Of a stretch of 64,000 nt of DNA, positions 46,304-55,700 are shown piece after piece. Position 1 is the stretch's first letter; each line of letters starts with the position of its first letter. The notes below the pieces were generated by a model. That model had not been told where the DNA came from, did no database searches, and was given only the letters and a program-made list of their open reading frames with translations. A program made the translations under genes and the position numbers. The stretch comes from Sphingomonas glacialis (lineage in GTDB: Bacteria; Pseudomonadota; Alphaproteobacteria; Sphingomonadales; Sphingomonadaceae): contig NZ_BNAQ01000001.1 in the NCBI RefSeq assembly GCF_014653575.1, positions 930,001 through 994,000 on the forward strand, read 5' to 3'.

Positions 46304-47382
46304 GCAGCGGCACGACCATGCGGTTCAGCCTCATGTTCTTCGCCAGCGATGGCGTCAAAAGTCCCGACGGGATTTACAGCTATCTGATGGACGCCTGCCG
46401 AGTGGCCGATCGAGAAGGGCTCTTGGCCGTCTGGTTGCCGGAACGCCATTTCCACCGCTTTGGCGGCGCTTTCCCGAACCCGGCGGTGGTCGGCGCGGCA
46501 GTGGCCGCGGTCACCAGCCGGCTGCGCATTCGTGCGGGCAGCGTCATTCTGCCGCTCAACGATCCGATCCGGATCGCCGAGGAATGGGCGGTTGTCGACA
46601 ATCTGTCCGACGGGCGAGTCGATCTCGGGTTCGGCCAGGGCTGGAACCCGAACGATTTCGTTTTGATGCCAGACGCCTTTGCCGGCCGCCTGGCAAATTT
46701 GCACGACGGGATCGAAATCGTTTCGTCGCTCTGGGCAGGAACCCCGCAAACGCGCCGCAACGGTATCGGTGGGGTGGCCGATGTCCGAACTTTTCCCAGG
46801 CCGGTACAGGATGGTTTCGGGCTCTGGCTGACATGCTCGGGGTCGATCGACCGCTTTCGACAAGCCGGCGAGCTGGGCGCCAACGTCCTGACCGCGCTGC
46901 TGTTTCAGACCATAGCCGAGCTAGCCGAAAAAATCACATGCTACCGCGAGGCACGCGAGAAAGCCGGGCATGCCGGGCCTGGGCAGGTCACGCTGATGTT
47001 GCATACCTATGTCGGCGAGAGCCGGGAGGGTGTGCGTCGCGCCGTCCGTCAGCCGCTGCTCGGGTATCTGCGCGACTCGACCGATTTGTGGAAACAGCAA
47101 TTTCCGGCATTTGACGAACTGAGCGATGCCGATCGGGACCGAGTCATCGAATTCGCCTTCGAACGCTATGTGCGGACGCACTCGCTGTGTGGAACTCCGC
47201 AGGAGTGCGCCGACCGCGCCGACGCGCTCCGCGCGATCGGCGTGACGGAGATTGCATGTCTGGTGGATTTTGGCGTGGCGACCGACGCAGCCTTAGCCGG
47301 GATCAGCCGCATCGCCGCCGTGCAGAACCACCTCCTGGATCAAGCAGATACGTCCCCACCCGAGGAGGTTCTTTCATGCTGA
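46300..47382 (+). CDS. LLM-class flavin monooxygenase (natural-product luciferase-like)
   Basis: 360 residues. The TIM-barrel monooxygenase motifs include MRFSLMFFASD at the N-terminus, AVWLPERHFHRFGGAFPNPAV, RAGSVILPLNDPIRIAEEWAVVD and GRVDLGFGQGWNPNDFVL. These match the luciferase-like family of the MupA/Atu3640-type associated with natural-product clusters, where it oxidises carrier-bound or free acyl intermediates with FMNH2. A GTG start overlaps the stop of the ligase gene by four bases; an ATG 18 bases later is possible. Confidence 0.9.
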   Translation: MSSGTTMRFSLMFFASDGVKSPDGIYSYLMDACRVADREGLLAVWLPERHFHRFGGAFPNPAVVGAAVAAVTSRLRIRAGSVILPLNDPIRIAEEWAVVDNLSDGRVDLGFGQGWNPNDFVLMPDAFAGRLANLHDGIEIVSSLWAGTPQTRRNGIGGVADVRTFPRPVQDGFGLWLTCSGSIDRFRQAGELGANVLTALLFQTIAELAEKITCYREAREKAGHAGPGQVTLMLHTYVGESREGVRRAVRQPLLGYLRDSTDLWKQQFPAFDELSDADRDRVIEFAFERYVRTHSLCGTPQECADRADALRAIGVTEIACLVDFGVATDAALAGISRIAAVQNHLLDQADTSPPEEVLSC

Positions 47383-48524
47383 AGCCGCCCACCCGACCTA
47401 AGGCGCATATCGTCGCGTCCGCCAGTTCTCTCCCAGCGACCTATTACACTCAGGCGGAACTCGCCGAAACGATTGTGGCGTTCCTCGACAAGCACAATCT
47501 CGATTTCTCACGGCAGCTTGTCGCAAGTCTTTTTGCCAACGTGCGCGTCGACGGACGGCATTTTGAATTCAGCGTCAGCAATTTCTGCGCGCCGCCGACC
47601 ATCGCGCATTCGGCCGCTAGCGCAGTCGAGGCATGCGTGGCCCATTCCGAGACGAACGTCCGAACATTGCTCGCCGATACCGGACTTTGCCCGCGCGACA
47701 TTTCGCTGATCGCTTCCGTCACCCTGACGCCCGCCGTCCCCAGCATTGAAGCCCGGCTGATGAACCGGATCGATTTCGGAAGAAGCACGCGGCGGATGCC
47801 GCTAGCCGGCCTTGGGTGCATGGCGGGAGTTGCCGGCATCAATCGCGTGGCAGACTATCTCGCGGGTCATCCCGACGAGGCGGCGATCCTGATATCTTGC
47901 GAACTGTCATCCGGCCTCTGGCAGGGTTCGGTTCAAGCGGATCTTCAGAAGATGATTACGCGCCTGGAAGGCGAGCCTCAGCTCTATGGCGAAATCGTCA
48001 TGGCGATTGTCACGGCGGCGCTGTTTGGTGACGGGTCGGGTGCAGTGATGCTGGTGGGAGATGAACATCCACTGGCCGACCGGGCCGTGCTGTCCGTCAT
48101 CGACAATCGCTCAAACTGGGTGCCGGATACGGCGCACATCATGGGGCTGGACTATATCGACGAAGGCATGCGCAACATCCTGCGGCCCGAGGTCAAGACC
48201 TTTGTCGGGGAGGCGTTGGCCGATGTCATCCTGCCGATGCTGGCTGAATCCAATCTGGCCGTCGCAGATATCGACCATTGGACGCTTCACCCCGGCGGTC
48301 CCAAAATCATGGACGCCGCAGAACACGCGTTCAAGCTGTCGGAAGCGATGATGCGCCCGAGCCGCGATATCCTTCGGGACTTGGGCAACATCTCTTCGGC
48401 CACCGTATTGGTCATGCTGGATCGCATCATGCGCGGCGGCGACCGACCCACGAACCGCAACGGGCTGCTCGTCGCGATGGGTCCAGGATTCTCGCAAGAA
48501 GCCACGCTAGTCCACTGGCACTGA
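47376..48524 (+). CDS. Type III polyketide synthase
   Basis: 382 residues. The catalytic triad is Cys148 (PLAGLGCMAGVAGI), His305 (HWTLHPGGPK) and Asn338 (RDLGNISSATVL), with the same 33-residue His-Asn spacing as chalcone synthase. GFG-loop and acyl-binding regions follow the alkylresorcinol/alkylpyrone subgroup (ERLMNRIDFGRSTRRMPL-like segment). It extends an acyl starter with malonyl-CoA and cyclises to a resorcinol or pyrone. GAGGAGG lies before the ATG, which overlaps the previous stop. Confidence 0.93.
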   Translation: MLKPPTRPKAHIVASASSLPATYYTQAELAETIVAFLDKHNLDFSRQLVASLFANVRVDGRHFEFSVSNFCAPPTIAHSAASAVEACVAHSETNVRTLLADTGLCPRDISLIASVTLTPAVPSIEARLMNRIDFGRSTRRMPLAGLGCMAGVAGINRVADYLAGHPDEAAILISCELSSGLWQGSVQADLQKMITRLEGEPQLYGEIVMAIVTAALFGDGSGAVMLVGDEHPLADRAVLSVIDNRSNWVPDTAHIMGLDYIDEGMRNILRPEVKTFVGEALADVILPMLAESNLAVADIDHWTLHPGGPKIMDAAEHAFKLSEAMMRPSRDILRDLGNISSATVLVMLDRIMRGGDRPTNRNGLLVAMGPGFSQEATLVHWH

Positions 48525-48529
48525 CCGCC

Positions 48530-50377
48530 ATGGCGCCGCTTGCCCTGTTCGACGTCGTGGTTGCAGTGACGGCGGCCCAGCTCATCGGGTTGGCTTTGTA
48601 TAGCCGACATAATGTCGTGCGTCGGCTGGCGCACGGCGCGGTCAATGTCGATGCTAGCGGGATCGGCCGGGCCAACATTGCGCTCAGGTGCGGCTGGATC
48701 GTCGCGATGCTCGCGGAAGTGCACTGGCTGAACCGCGCCTTTGATCGCTCGATCGGCCGTGTGGCGATCTGCATGGCCTTGATCGCGCTCGGCCTGCGCG
48801 TTTTGGCGATGGTCCGCCTCGGGTCGCGCTGGACGTTGCCGACGATCGTGAAGCCAGGCGAGGCAGCGGAGACCGGCGGCATCTATGCGGTGGTGCGCCA
48901 TCCCAACTGGCTCGGCGTGATGATCGAGATTGCGGCCGTCCCGATGATCCATGGCGCGTGGATGACGGCGCTGGCGTTTGGCGTCCTGGAGGCAATCCTC
49001 CTTTCTGGACGGCGCGCGGTCGAAGAATCGGCGCTCGCCGGCGCGCAGGTCGCGCGCGCCGACCTGCACAGCCCCGAGACCGAGCGACATGTGGCTATCG
49101 TCGGTGCGGGTGCCGCCGGGCTGGCCGCCGCCAAGGCGCTGCTGGATGCCAATGTGGCGATCACCGTATTCGAACGGCGGCAGGATATTGGCGGGTTGTG
49201 GCACGCCGACAGTGGCAGCGGCGTCGCGCGCAACACGCACCTTGTTTCGCCCAAATCGGCACAGGCTTTCTCGGATCAGCCGATGCCCGACGCCTTTCCG
49301 ACCTATCCGCGCCACGATCTCGTACTGTCCTATCTGCAAGACTATGCGGAATCGTGCGGCTTGCGCGATCATGTCCAGTGCGGACGCGCGCTTGAAAGCG
49401 CACGCCGCAACGCGGGCGGCTGGCAGCTGCATTTTGCCGACGGCACGCAAGGCCGGTTCAGCCATTTGATCGTCGCCAGCGGCCACCACGACACCCCGCG
49501 GATGCCGGACCTCAACGGCCCGTTTGCCGGGCGAATCCTCCATTCGAAAGACTATACCGGCCCCGAGACGGTCGCCGGGAAGCGCGTGCTCGTGATCGGT
49601 GCGGGCCAATCCGCCATGGATGTGCTGTGCGACGCTGCGGCTGTCGCGAAAGCCGTCTACCATAGCACGCGCCGCGGCTTCATTTGCACACCCCGGTTTT
49701 TCATGGGTCACCCCACCGAAGCGATGATGGAGTCGCCGCCGCCGTTGATCGGTGCGCTGCTGGCGCGCTTACCATTGACCAGCATGTTTCGAATGATCGC
49801 GCTGATGTCCGAAACGGTGCTTCGCGTTTCCGGCGCGACAAATGCCAAATTAGGGATCCCACCGTACACAATAGATGACAGCCCGCCACCGCCCACCATG
49901 GATCAGCGAGTCTATACCTTCTACGCGATCGGCGACATCATCCATCGCGGGCCGGTGGCGGCGCTTGATGACGGACACGTCGCCTTTGCAGATGGAAACC
50001 GCGATGCCATCGACTTGATCGTGTGCAGTACCGGGTATCGCGCCGATTTCCCTTTCCTCGATCCCAAGCATCAGCCGACTGACCCGGAGCGTAAAAGCGC
50101 GCTGCGGCGGCAGATCTTCCATCGAGATGAACCGACGCTCTTCTTCGTTGGATTGATCCATCCCATCGGCGCGCACTGGCGCGTCTTCGAGTGGCAGGCG
50201 CAGTTGATTGCGACATACCTGACCGCCAGCAAGGCACGCCGCACAGCGTTCGATCTCCTGTCCAAGGGTGGCTATCGTCTCGACCGTGACTCCAGCAGCA
50301 AGGATGTGTTGATGGTTAACAAACTGGCTTATCGCCGCGTTTTGAAAGCCGAACGGCGGGGGCTGGTCCATGACTGA
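48530..50377 (+). CDS. Fusion of ICMT-like membrane methyltransferase and flavin monooxygenase
   Basis: 615 residues. Residues 1-175 form an isoprenylcysteine carboxyl methyltransferase-like membrane domain with four hydrophobic segments and the signature GGIYAVVRHPNWLGVMIEI (118-133). Residues 185-615 form an FMO: FAD site VAIVGAGAAGLAAAKAL (188-), FMO fingerprint FAGRILHSKDY (332-342), NADPH site VLVIGAGQSAMDVL (354-). ICMT-like partners of type III synthases (SrsB) methylate phenols and a flavoprotein (SrsC) hydroxylates the ring; here both are one protein. It starts six bases after the synthase stop. Confidence 0.93.
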   Translation: MAPLALFDVVVAVTAAQLIGLALYSRHNVVRRLAHGAVNVDASGIGRANIALRCGWIVAMLAEVHWLNRAFDRSIGRVAICMALIALGLRVLAMVRLGSRWTLPTIVKPGEAAETGGIYAVVRHPNWLGVMIEIAAVPMIHGAWMTALAFGVLEAILLSGRRAVEESALAGAQVARADLHSPETERHVAIVGAGAAGLAAAKALLDANVAITVFERRQDIGGLWHADSGSGVARNTHLVSPKSAQAFSDQPMPDAFPTYPRHDLVLSYLQDYAESCGLRDHVQCGRALESARRNAGGWQLHFADGTQGRFSHLIVASGHHDTPRMPDLNGPFAGRILHSKDYTGPETVAGKRVLVIGAGQSAMDVLCDAAAVAKAVYHSTRRGFICTPRFFMGHPTEAMMESPPPLIGALLARLPLTSMFRMIALMSETVLRVSGATNAKLGIPPYTIDDSPPPPTMDQRVYTFYAIGDIIHRGPVAALDDGHVAFADGNRDAIDLIVCSTGYRADFPFLDPKHQPTDPERKSALRRQIFHRDEPTLFFVGLIHPIGAHWRVFEWQAQLIATYLTASKARRTAFDLLSKGGYRLDRDSSSKDVLMVNKLAYRRVLKAERRGLVHD

Positions 50378-50657
50378 CCCGAACGCGGACCCAAGCGCGC
50401 ACCGGCCGATCATCGACCGCAACCGCTGCGAAGGCAAAGCCGCTTGCGTGCCTGCATGCCCATGGGACGCGCTTGTGGTGGCACCGCTGCCCAAGGTCGA
50501 ACGGCAAGGGCTTTCGCTGCGGGGAATCCTAAAGGGCTATGCGCATGGCTGGCAACAGGCCGTGCTGGTCGATCCGTCCGCCTGCCGCGGCTGCCGCATG
50601 TGCGAAGCCGTCTGCCCGGAACAGGCGATCTATTTCTTGTCCGATGGAGGGCGGTAA
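50370..50657 (+). CDS. Ferredoxin-like protein with two iron-sulfur clusters
   Basis: 95 residues. Cluster one: Cys20, Cys26, Cys30 followed by Pro (NRCEGKAACVPACP), a three-cysteine C-x5-C-x3-CP pattern that suggests a 3Fe-4S or incomplete 4Fe-4S site. Cluster two: Cys72, 75, 78, 82 (CRGCRMCEAVCPEQ), a standard 4Fe-4S motif. The two are split by a basic, glycine-rich insertion of about 40 residues (GILKGYAHGWQQ). It overlaps the monooxygenase stop by eight bases and may donate electrons to an oxygenase. Confidence 0.93.
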   Translation: MTDPNADPSAHRPIIDRNRCEGKAACVPACPWDALVVAPLPKVERQGLSLRGILKGYAHGWQQAVLVDPSACRGCRMCEAVCPEQAIYFLSDGGR

Positions 50658-50659
50658 CG

Positions 50660-51106
50660 ATGCCATCGAACACTGACGGCGGACAGCGCCGCATCTCGCA
50701 ATATTTCTTCTGCTTGGCAGCACTGTGCGGCCTGGGCGGCATGGGCGTCGGCGCGCTGATGGGCCTGAGGGATGACTATACCCTGATCGCCGCACACGCG
50801 CATCTCAACTTGCTCGGCTGGGTCACGCTCGCCTTGATGGGGGGCTATTACCGCCATTCGCCAGCCCGGCCGCGCTGGTCGTTCCTCAATCTCCTGATGT
50901 CGGGTTGCGGCGGGCTGGTGCTACCCCTCGCCCACGCTCTCCGCGCGCTGGGTTCGGACTTGGATTGGGTGTTCAAGCTGGGGGCGACGACTGCGCTTGC
51001 CGGCATGGCCCTGTTTCTGGGTGCGGTGATCCTCGACACGCGCGGCAAGCCGGACTCCCTCCACCGGCAGCGCAACACTCGCCCTGAGACTAGGAAAGAG
51101 TCATGA
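50660..51106 (+). CDS. Small haem-copper-oxidase-like membrane protein
   Basis: 148 residues, four predicted membrane segments (about 15-35, 45-65, 75-95, 105-126). The segment IAAHAHLNLLGWVTLALMGGYY with His46/His48 and the later His92 resembles the histidine-bearing helices of oxidase subunit I relatives (small NorB/CcoN-like). It lacks the full helix set of a pump. It may be a haem-binding membrane anchor or quinol-linked partner for the ferredoxin. It follows the ferredoxin gene by two bases. Confidence 0.8.
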   Translation: MPSNTDGGQRRISQYFFCLAALCGLGGMGVGALMGLRDDYTLIAAHAHLNLLGWVTLALMGGYYRHSPARPRWSFLNLLMSGCGGLVLPLAHALRALGSDLDWVFKLGATTALAGMALFLGAVILDTRGKPDSLHRQRNTRPETRKES

Positions 51107-51558
51107 AGATGAAAAACTTTGCTTTGCTCGCTGTCGCAGCCGCCACCGCAACCGCACCGTGTACAGGTGCAGCGCAAGAGCCCGCGCGTTCCAGCATCGT
51201 CGTGACGATATCAAACCTGAAAACCGGAAGCGGCCAGATGCACTGCACGCTGTTCCGCTCGGCCCAGGGCTTTCCCCGCCAGCCCGAACTGGCAGCCAAG
51301 CGGATCATCGGGACACTATCGGGCAGAACGGCAACCTGCGTCTTCCAAGGCGTCGAAACCGGCCCGGCCGCGATCACCGCCTTTCATGATGAAAACAGCA
51401 ACCAGAAGCTCGATATGACGCTCGGCGTACTGCCCAAGGAAGGGCTTGGCTGGAGCAACAATCTTAAAGTCTGGATGAAACCTCCCGACTTCGCGCAAGC
51501 GCGTTTCATGGTTGGCAATGACCCGACCTATATTCAAATTCGTCTCAATCAGAGATAG
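51103..51558 (+). CDS. DUF2141 secreted protein
   Basis: 151 residues. Signal peptide of about 24 residues (MKMKNFALLAVAAATATAPC), then the DUF2141 core with VTISNLKTGSGQMHCTLFRS, TCVFQGVETGPAAITAFHDEN and LDMTLGVLPKEGLGWSNN. The family is periplasmic or outer-membrane and often sits in lipid or pigment clusters; its role is unknown. ATGA overlap with the previous gene shows it is the last gene of the coupled series. About 140 AT-rich bases with no gene follow. Confidence 0.9.
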   Translation: MKMKNFALLAVAAATATAPCTGAAQEPARSSIVVTISNLKTGSGQMHCTLFRSAQGFPRQPELAAKRIIGTLSGRTATCVFQGVETGPAAITAFHDENSNQKLDMTLGVLPKEGLGWSNNLKVWMKPPDFAQARFMVGNDPTYIQIRLNQR

Positions 51559-51699
51559 ACTGATCGGATAAAACCGTCGTATCTTTCGCAGGATTTGCGG
51601 CCCTCAGCGTCACTTCATAAATATAGATCTAGTTTTTAGCATATTACTGATTCTGATCGATTATTTTTTCCTATCGCCCACTTGCGGCAAAGGAGACGA

Positions 51700-52794
51700 T
51701 TGATTTTTTGTCTGACGACGAACCGCGCGGGACTGCATCGGGCACCTGGGGCTTACACGCGAAGGTTGATCGGCCTTGTCCTGTGTGCCGTGGTGAGTGC
51801 GTGTGGGACTCGAGCCGTCGAAAACGATGTCCCGCAGCTCCCGCAGGTGCGGATTGCACAAATCGGTGGCACCGCGATTGCGCCGACCGTTGCCGGGGTC
51901 GGCACCGTGGCACTTCGCCGCGAGACCTCGCTCGGCTTCACCAGCGCGGGCCGGATCGCGCGGCTCGGCGTCAATGAAGGCGACACCGTTCGGCGCGGGC
52001 AGATCCTCGCCGCGCTCGATACCACGACGGTCGCCGCCGATCTGACACGCGCGACCGCCGAGCGCGAGCGCGCGCGCGCGGAATATGCGCGGAGCGACGG
52101 ATTGATGCAGCAAGGCTGGATCACGCGGCCACGCCTCGAAAGCGCACGCGCCGCGCTGCTCGCGGCCGAGGCGCAAGTCCGTGCGGCGGGGTTCCAGCGC
52201 GCGAATGCGACGATCGCCGCGCCCGGCCCCGGCACCGTGCTCGCGCGGCTCGCCGAGCCGGGGCAAGTCGTTGCCGCGGGCACGCCAGTGCTGGTGATCG
52301 GCGAGGAAGCGAGCGGCTATGTGCTGCGTTTGCCGGTGTCGGACCGGGACGCCGCGCGTCTCACGCTCGGCGCGGCGGCGCAAACCACGCTTGCCGCGCT
52401 CGACGATGCTGTGATCGTCGGGTGCGTGATCGAAATCGCGGGGCGCGCCGATCGGGCGACCGGCACCTTCGCGGTCGAGATCGCGCTGCCCGACGACAAG
52501 CGCTTGCGGTCGGGCCAGATCGGCAATGCCAGGATCACCGCAAACGGCGTCGGTGCGACCACGCTCGCGGTGCCGCCGAGCGCCGTGTTCGGCCCGCGCG
52601 CTGGCGAGGCGCTGGTCTATGTCGTCGATCTCGCCACGTCGCGGGTGCATTTGCGCAAGATCCACATTGGCGAGGCGAATGACGCGGGCATTGGCGTGAC
52701 CGGCGGCATCAAGCCCGGCGAATGGGTCGCGCTGTCGCGCGTCGACCGGCTGACCGACGGCATGAAGGTCGCGCCGCTCGGCCCCGCCCGATGA
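51700..52794 (+). CDS. RND efflux periplasmic adaptor (lipoprotein)
   Basis: 364 residues. The TTG start at 51700 follows AAAGGAG; a TTG at 51682 without such a site also exists. The lipobox VVSAC ends a hydrophobic signal. Adaptor motifs: GFTSAGRIARLGVNEGDTVRRGQIL (lipoyl half), coiled-coil hairpin (AERERARAEYARSDG ... ARAALLAAEAQVRAAG), APGPGTVLARLAEPGQVV and a beta-barrel part. It links the inner-membrane pump to an outer-membrane channel, which is not encoded here. It may or may not export the product of the operon upstream. Confidence 0.85.
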   Translation: MIFCLTTNRAGLHRAPGAYTRRLIGLVLCAVVSACGTRAVENDVPQLPQVRIAQIGGTAIAPTVAGVGTVALRRETSLGFTSAGRIARLGVNEGDTVRRGQILAALDTTTVAADLTRATAERERARAEYARSDGLMQQGWITRPRLESARAALLAAEAQVRAAGFQRANATIAAPGPGTVLARLAEPGQVVAAGTPVLVIGEEASGYVLRLPVSDRDAARLTLGAAAQTTLAALDDAVIVGCVIEIAGRADRATGTFAVEIALPDDKRLRSGQIGNARITANGVGATTLAVPPSAVFGPRAGEALVYVVDLATSRVHLRKIHIGEANDAGIGVTGGIKPGEWVALSRVDRLTDGMKVAPLGPAR

Positions 52795-55700
52795 ACCTGA
52801 CCGCCTTTGCGGTGCGGCGCTGGCAGGTGACGTTGGTCGCCTTCGTGCTGCTCGCATTGCTGGGCGTATCCGCGTTCCTCGCAATTCCGCGCTCGGTCGA
52901 TCCGCATTTTCCGATCCCGACCGTGGTGGTGACGGTCATCCTCCCCGGGGCCGACGCCGCCGATATGGAGGAGACCATCGCCAAGCCGCTCGAGGACGTG
53001 CTGCAGGGCCTCGACAAGATCGACGAGATTCGCTCGACCAGTACCGATGGCACGGCGGTCATCTCGGTCAATTTCGAACATGGCACCGACGCCGAACAAT
53101 CGCTCGACCGCGTCGTGCGCGAAGTGCAATCGGTGCGCGACCGCTTGCCACAGGGGATTCAACGCATCGCCTTCCGCCGTCCGCGTACGACCGAGGCGGG
53201 GGTGTTGCAGCTCGCCTTGGTCAGCGACACCGCGAGCTGGCGCCGCATGGCAAAGTTCGCCGAGGACATGCGCGACCGGCTGAACGTCGTTCGCGGCGTG
53301 CGCTCGACCAGCATCGACGGCGCGGCCAGCCCCGAGGTGCGCGTCGCGATCGATGCGGGGCGGCTGGCCGAGGCCCGCATCCCTGCCTCCGCTGTTGCCA
53401 CCGCGATCCAGCAGGGCGGGGTCGATTTGCCGGCCGGCACGCTGAACGCTGCAGGTCGGCGCTACAATCTCGATGCGGGCGGCGCCTACCGTGATGTCGA
53501 GGCGATCCGCGCGGTCCCGGTACGCGCGGGTGATGGTCGGCTGGTGCGCGTCGGCGACATCGCGACCGTCGATTGGAGCGAGGCCGAGCAGACGCATATC
53601 GCGCGCTTCAACGGACACCGCGCCTTGTTCGTGACCGTGCGGCAAAAGGATGAGGCCGATGCGGGGACGTTGCGCAACGATCTCGTTGCGGCGATCGGCA
53701 GAGTCCGCACGCAATTGCCGCCCGATCTGAAGCTCGAGATCGGCTTCGACCAGAGCAACGACATCCAGCGCAAACTGGCACAACTCGCGCGCGATTTCGC
53801 GATCGCGCTGGCGCTGGTGCTGGTGACGATCCTGCCGCTCGGGTTCCGCCCGTCGCTGATCGTTGCGATCTCGATACCCTTGAGCCTGGCGATGGGCGTG
53901 CTGCTGCTTGCCCTGCTCGGCTATTCGCTCAACCAGATCAGCATTTCGGGCTTCATCATCTCGCTCGGGCTGCTGGTCGACGATTCGATCGTGGTGACCG
54001 AGAATATCGAGCGCCATCTGCGCGACGGCGACACGCCAACCGATGCCGCGATCAACGGCACCAACGAAATCACGGCGGCAGTGATGGGCGCAACCGGCGT
54101 GCTGCTCTTCGCCTTCCTGCCCCTGACCTTCCTGCCCGAGGGGGCCGGCGATTTCGTGCGCGGGTTGCCGATGGCGGTGCTCGTCACGGTGGCGAGTTCG
54201 CTGCTCGTGTCGCTGACGATCATCCCATTCGTCGCGAGCAAACTGCTGCGCCCGCACGCCGGCGCGGGCAATGCGCTCCTGCGCTGGATCATGGCGGGGA
54301 TCCACCGCATTTACGCGCCGATCCTGCACCGCGCGCTCGATCGGCCGCGCACGTGGTTCTGGGCGGCGATGGCAGTGTGTGTCGGTGCGTTCGCGCTCGT
54401 CCCGGTGCTAGGCTTCAGCCTGTTTCCCGCCGCCGAGACGCCGTATTTCATCGTTCGCGTCGAAACGCCCGAGGGCAGCACGATCACCGCGACCGACCGC
54501 GCCGTGGCGCAGGTCGCGGCGATCCTCCGGCGCGAGCGGGTGGTGGCCAACGTCATGGAAAACGCCGGGCGCGGCAATCCGCAAATCTTCTACAACATCT
54601 TCCCGCGCGAGGAGCGTGCGCGCTACGGCGATATCTTCGTGACGATGCAGGATTGGGACGTGCGTGAAAGCCCCAAGCTGTTGAAACGCCTGCGCACCAC
54701 ACTCGCCGCCTATCCCGACGCGCGCGTGACCTTGGTCAATTTCGAAAATGGCCCGCCGGTCGAAGCCCCCGTCGCGGTGCGGATCAGCGGACCCGATCTC
54801 GCGGTTCTGAAAACGCTGTCCGACCGGGTCGGTGCGGCGCTGACACAAATTCGGGGCTTGCGGGATATCGACAATCCCTTTGCGTTCGACCGGGTCGACA
54901 TGGATCTCGGGCTCGATGCCGCGAAGGCCAGTCTGCTCGGCGTTGCGCCGGGCGAAGCGCGGCGTGCGGTTCGGCTCGCGATCAGCGGCGAGCAAGCGAG
55001 CCGGTTGCGCGACAATGAAGGCGATACCTGGCCCGTCACCGTCCGCCTCCCGATGGCGACGAACCAGCCGGTCTCGGCGCTTTCGAGCATCTATGTGCCG
55101 ACACTCGCCGGCGGCAGCATCCCCTTGCTCGAGATCGCATCCCCCAAGCTGAAGAGCGTGCCGCCGCTGATCACGCGCTACAAATTGCAGCGCACCGTCA
55201 CGATCACCGCATACAACCAGCCGGGCGTGTTGACCTCCAACCTCAACACTGCGGTGACGCAACGGCTGGCAAAGATCGACCTGCCAGCGGGCTACAGCTT
55301 CGGCATCGGTGGCGAGGCGGAGGCGGCGCGGCGCAATTTCTCCGGGCTTGGGCCGATCATCCTGCTCGCGACCTTCGGGATTTTCGGCGTGCTGGTGCTC
55401 GAATTCGGGCGTTTCCGCGAGACGATGGTGGTGGCGGGGGTCATTCCGCTCGGCACCGTCGGCGGGCTGGTGGCGATGCTGTTGACGGGCAATTCGCTGT
55501 CGTTCCTCGCGATCATCGGCTTCGTCGCGTTGATCGGGATCGAGATCAAGAATTCGATCCTGCTGGTCGATTTCACCACGCAACTGCGCGCACGCGGGAT
55601 GCCGCTCCGGGAAGCGATCGAGAAGGCGGGCGAGATCCGCTTCCTCCCGGTGCTGCTGACCTCCGTCACCGCCATCGGCGGCTTGCTCCCGTTGGCGCTC

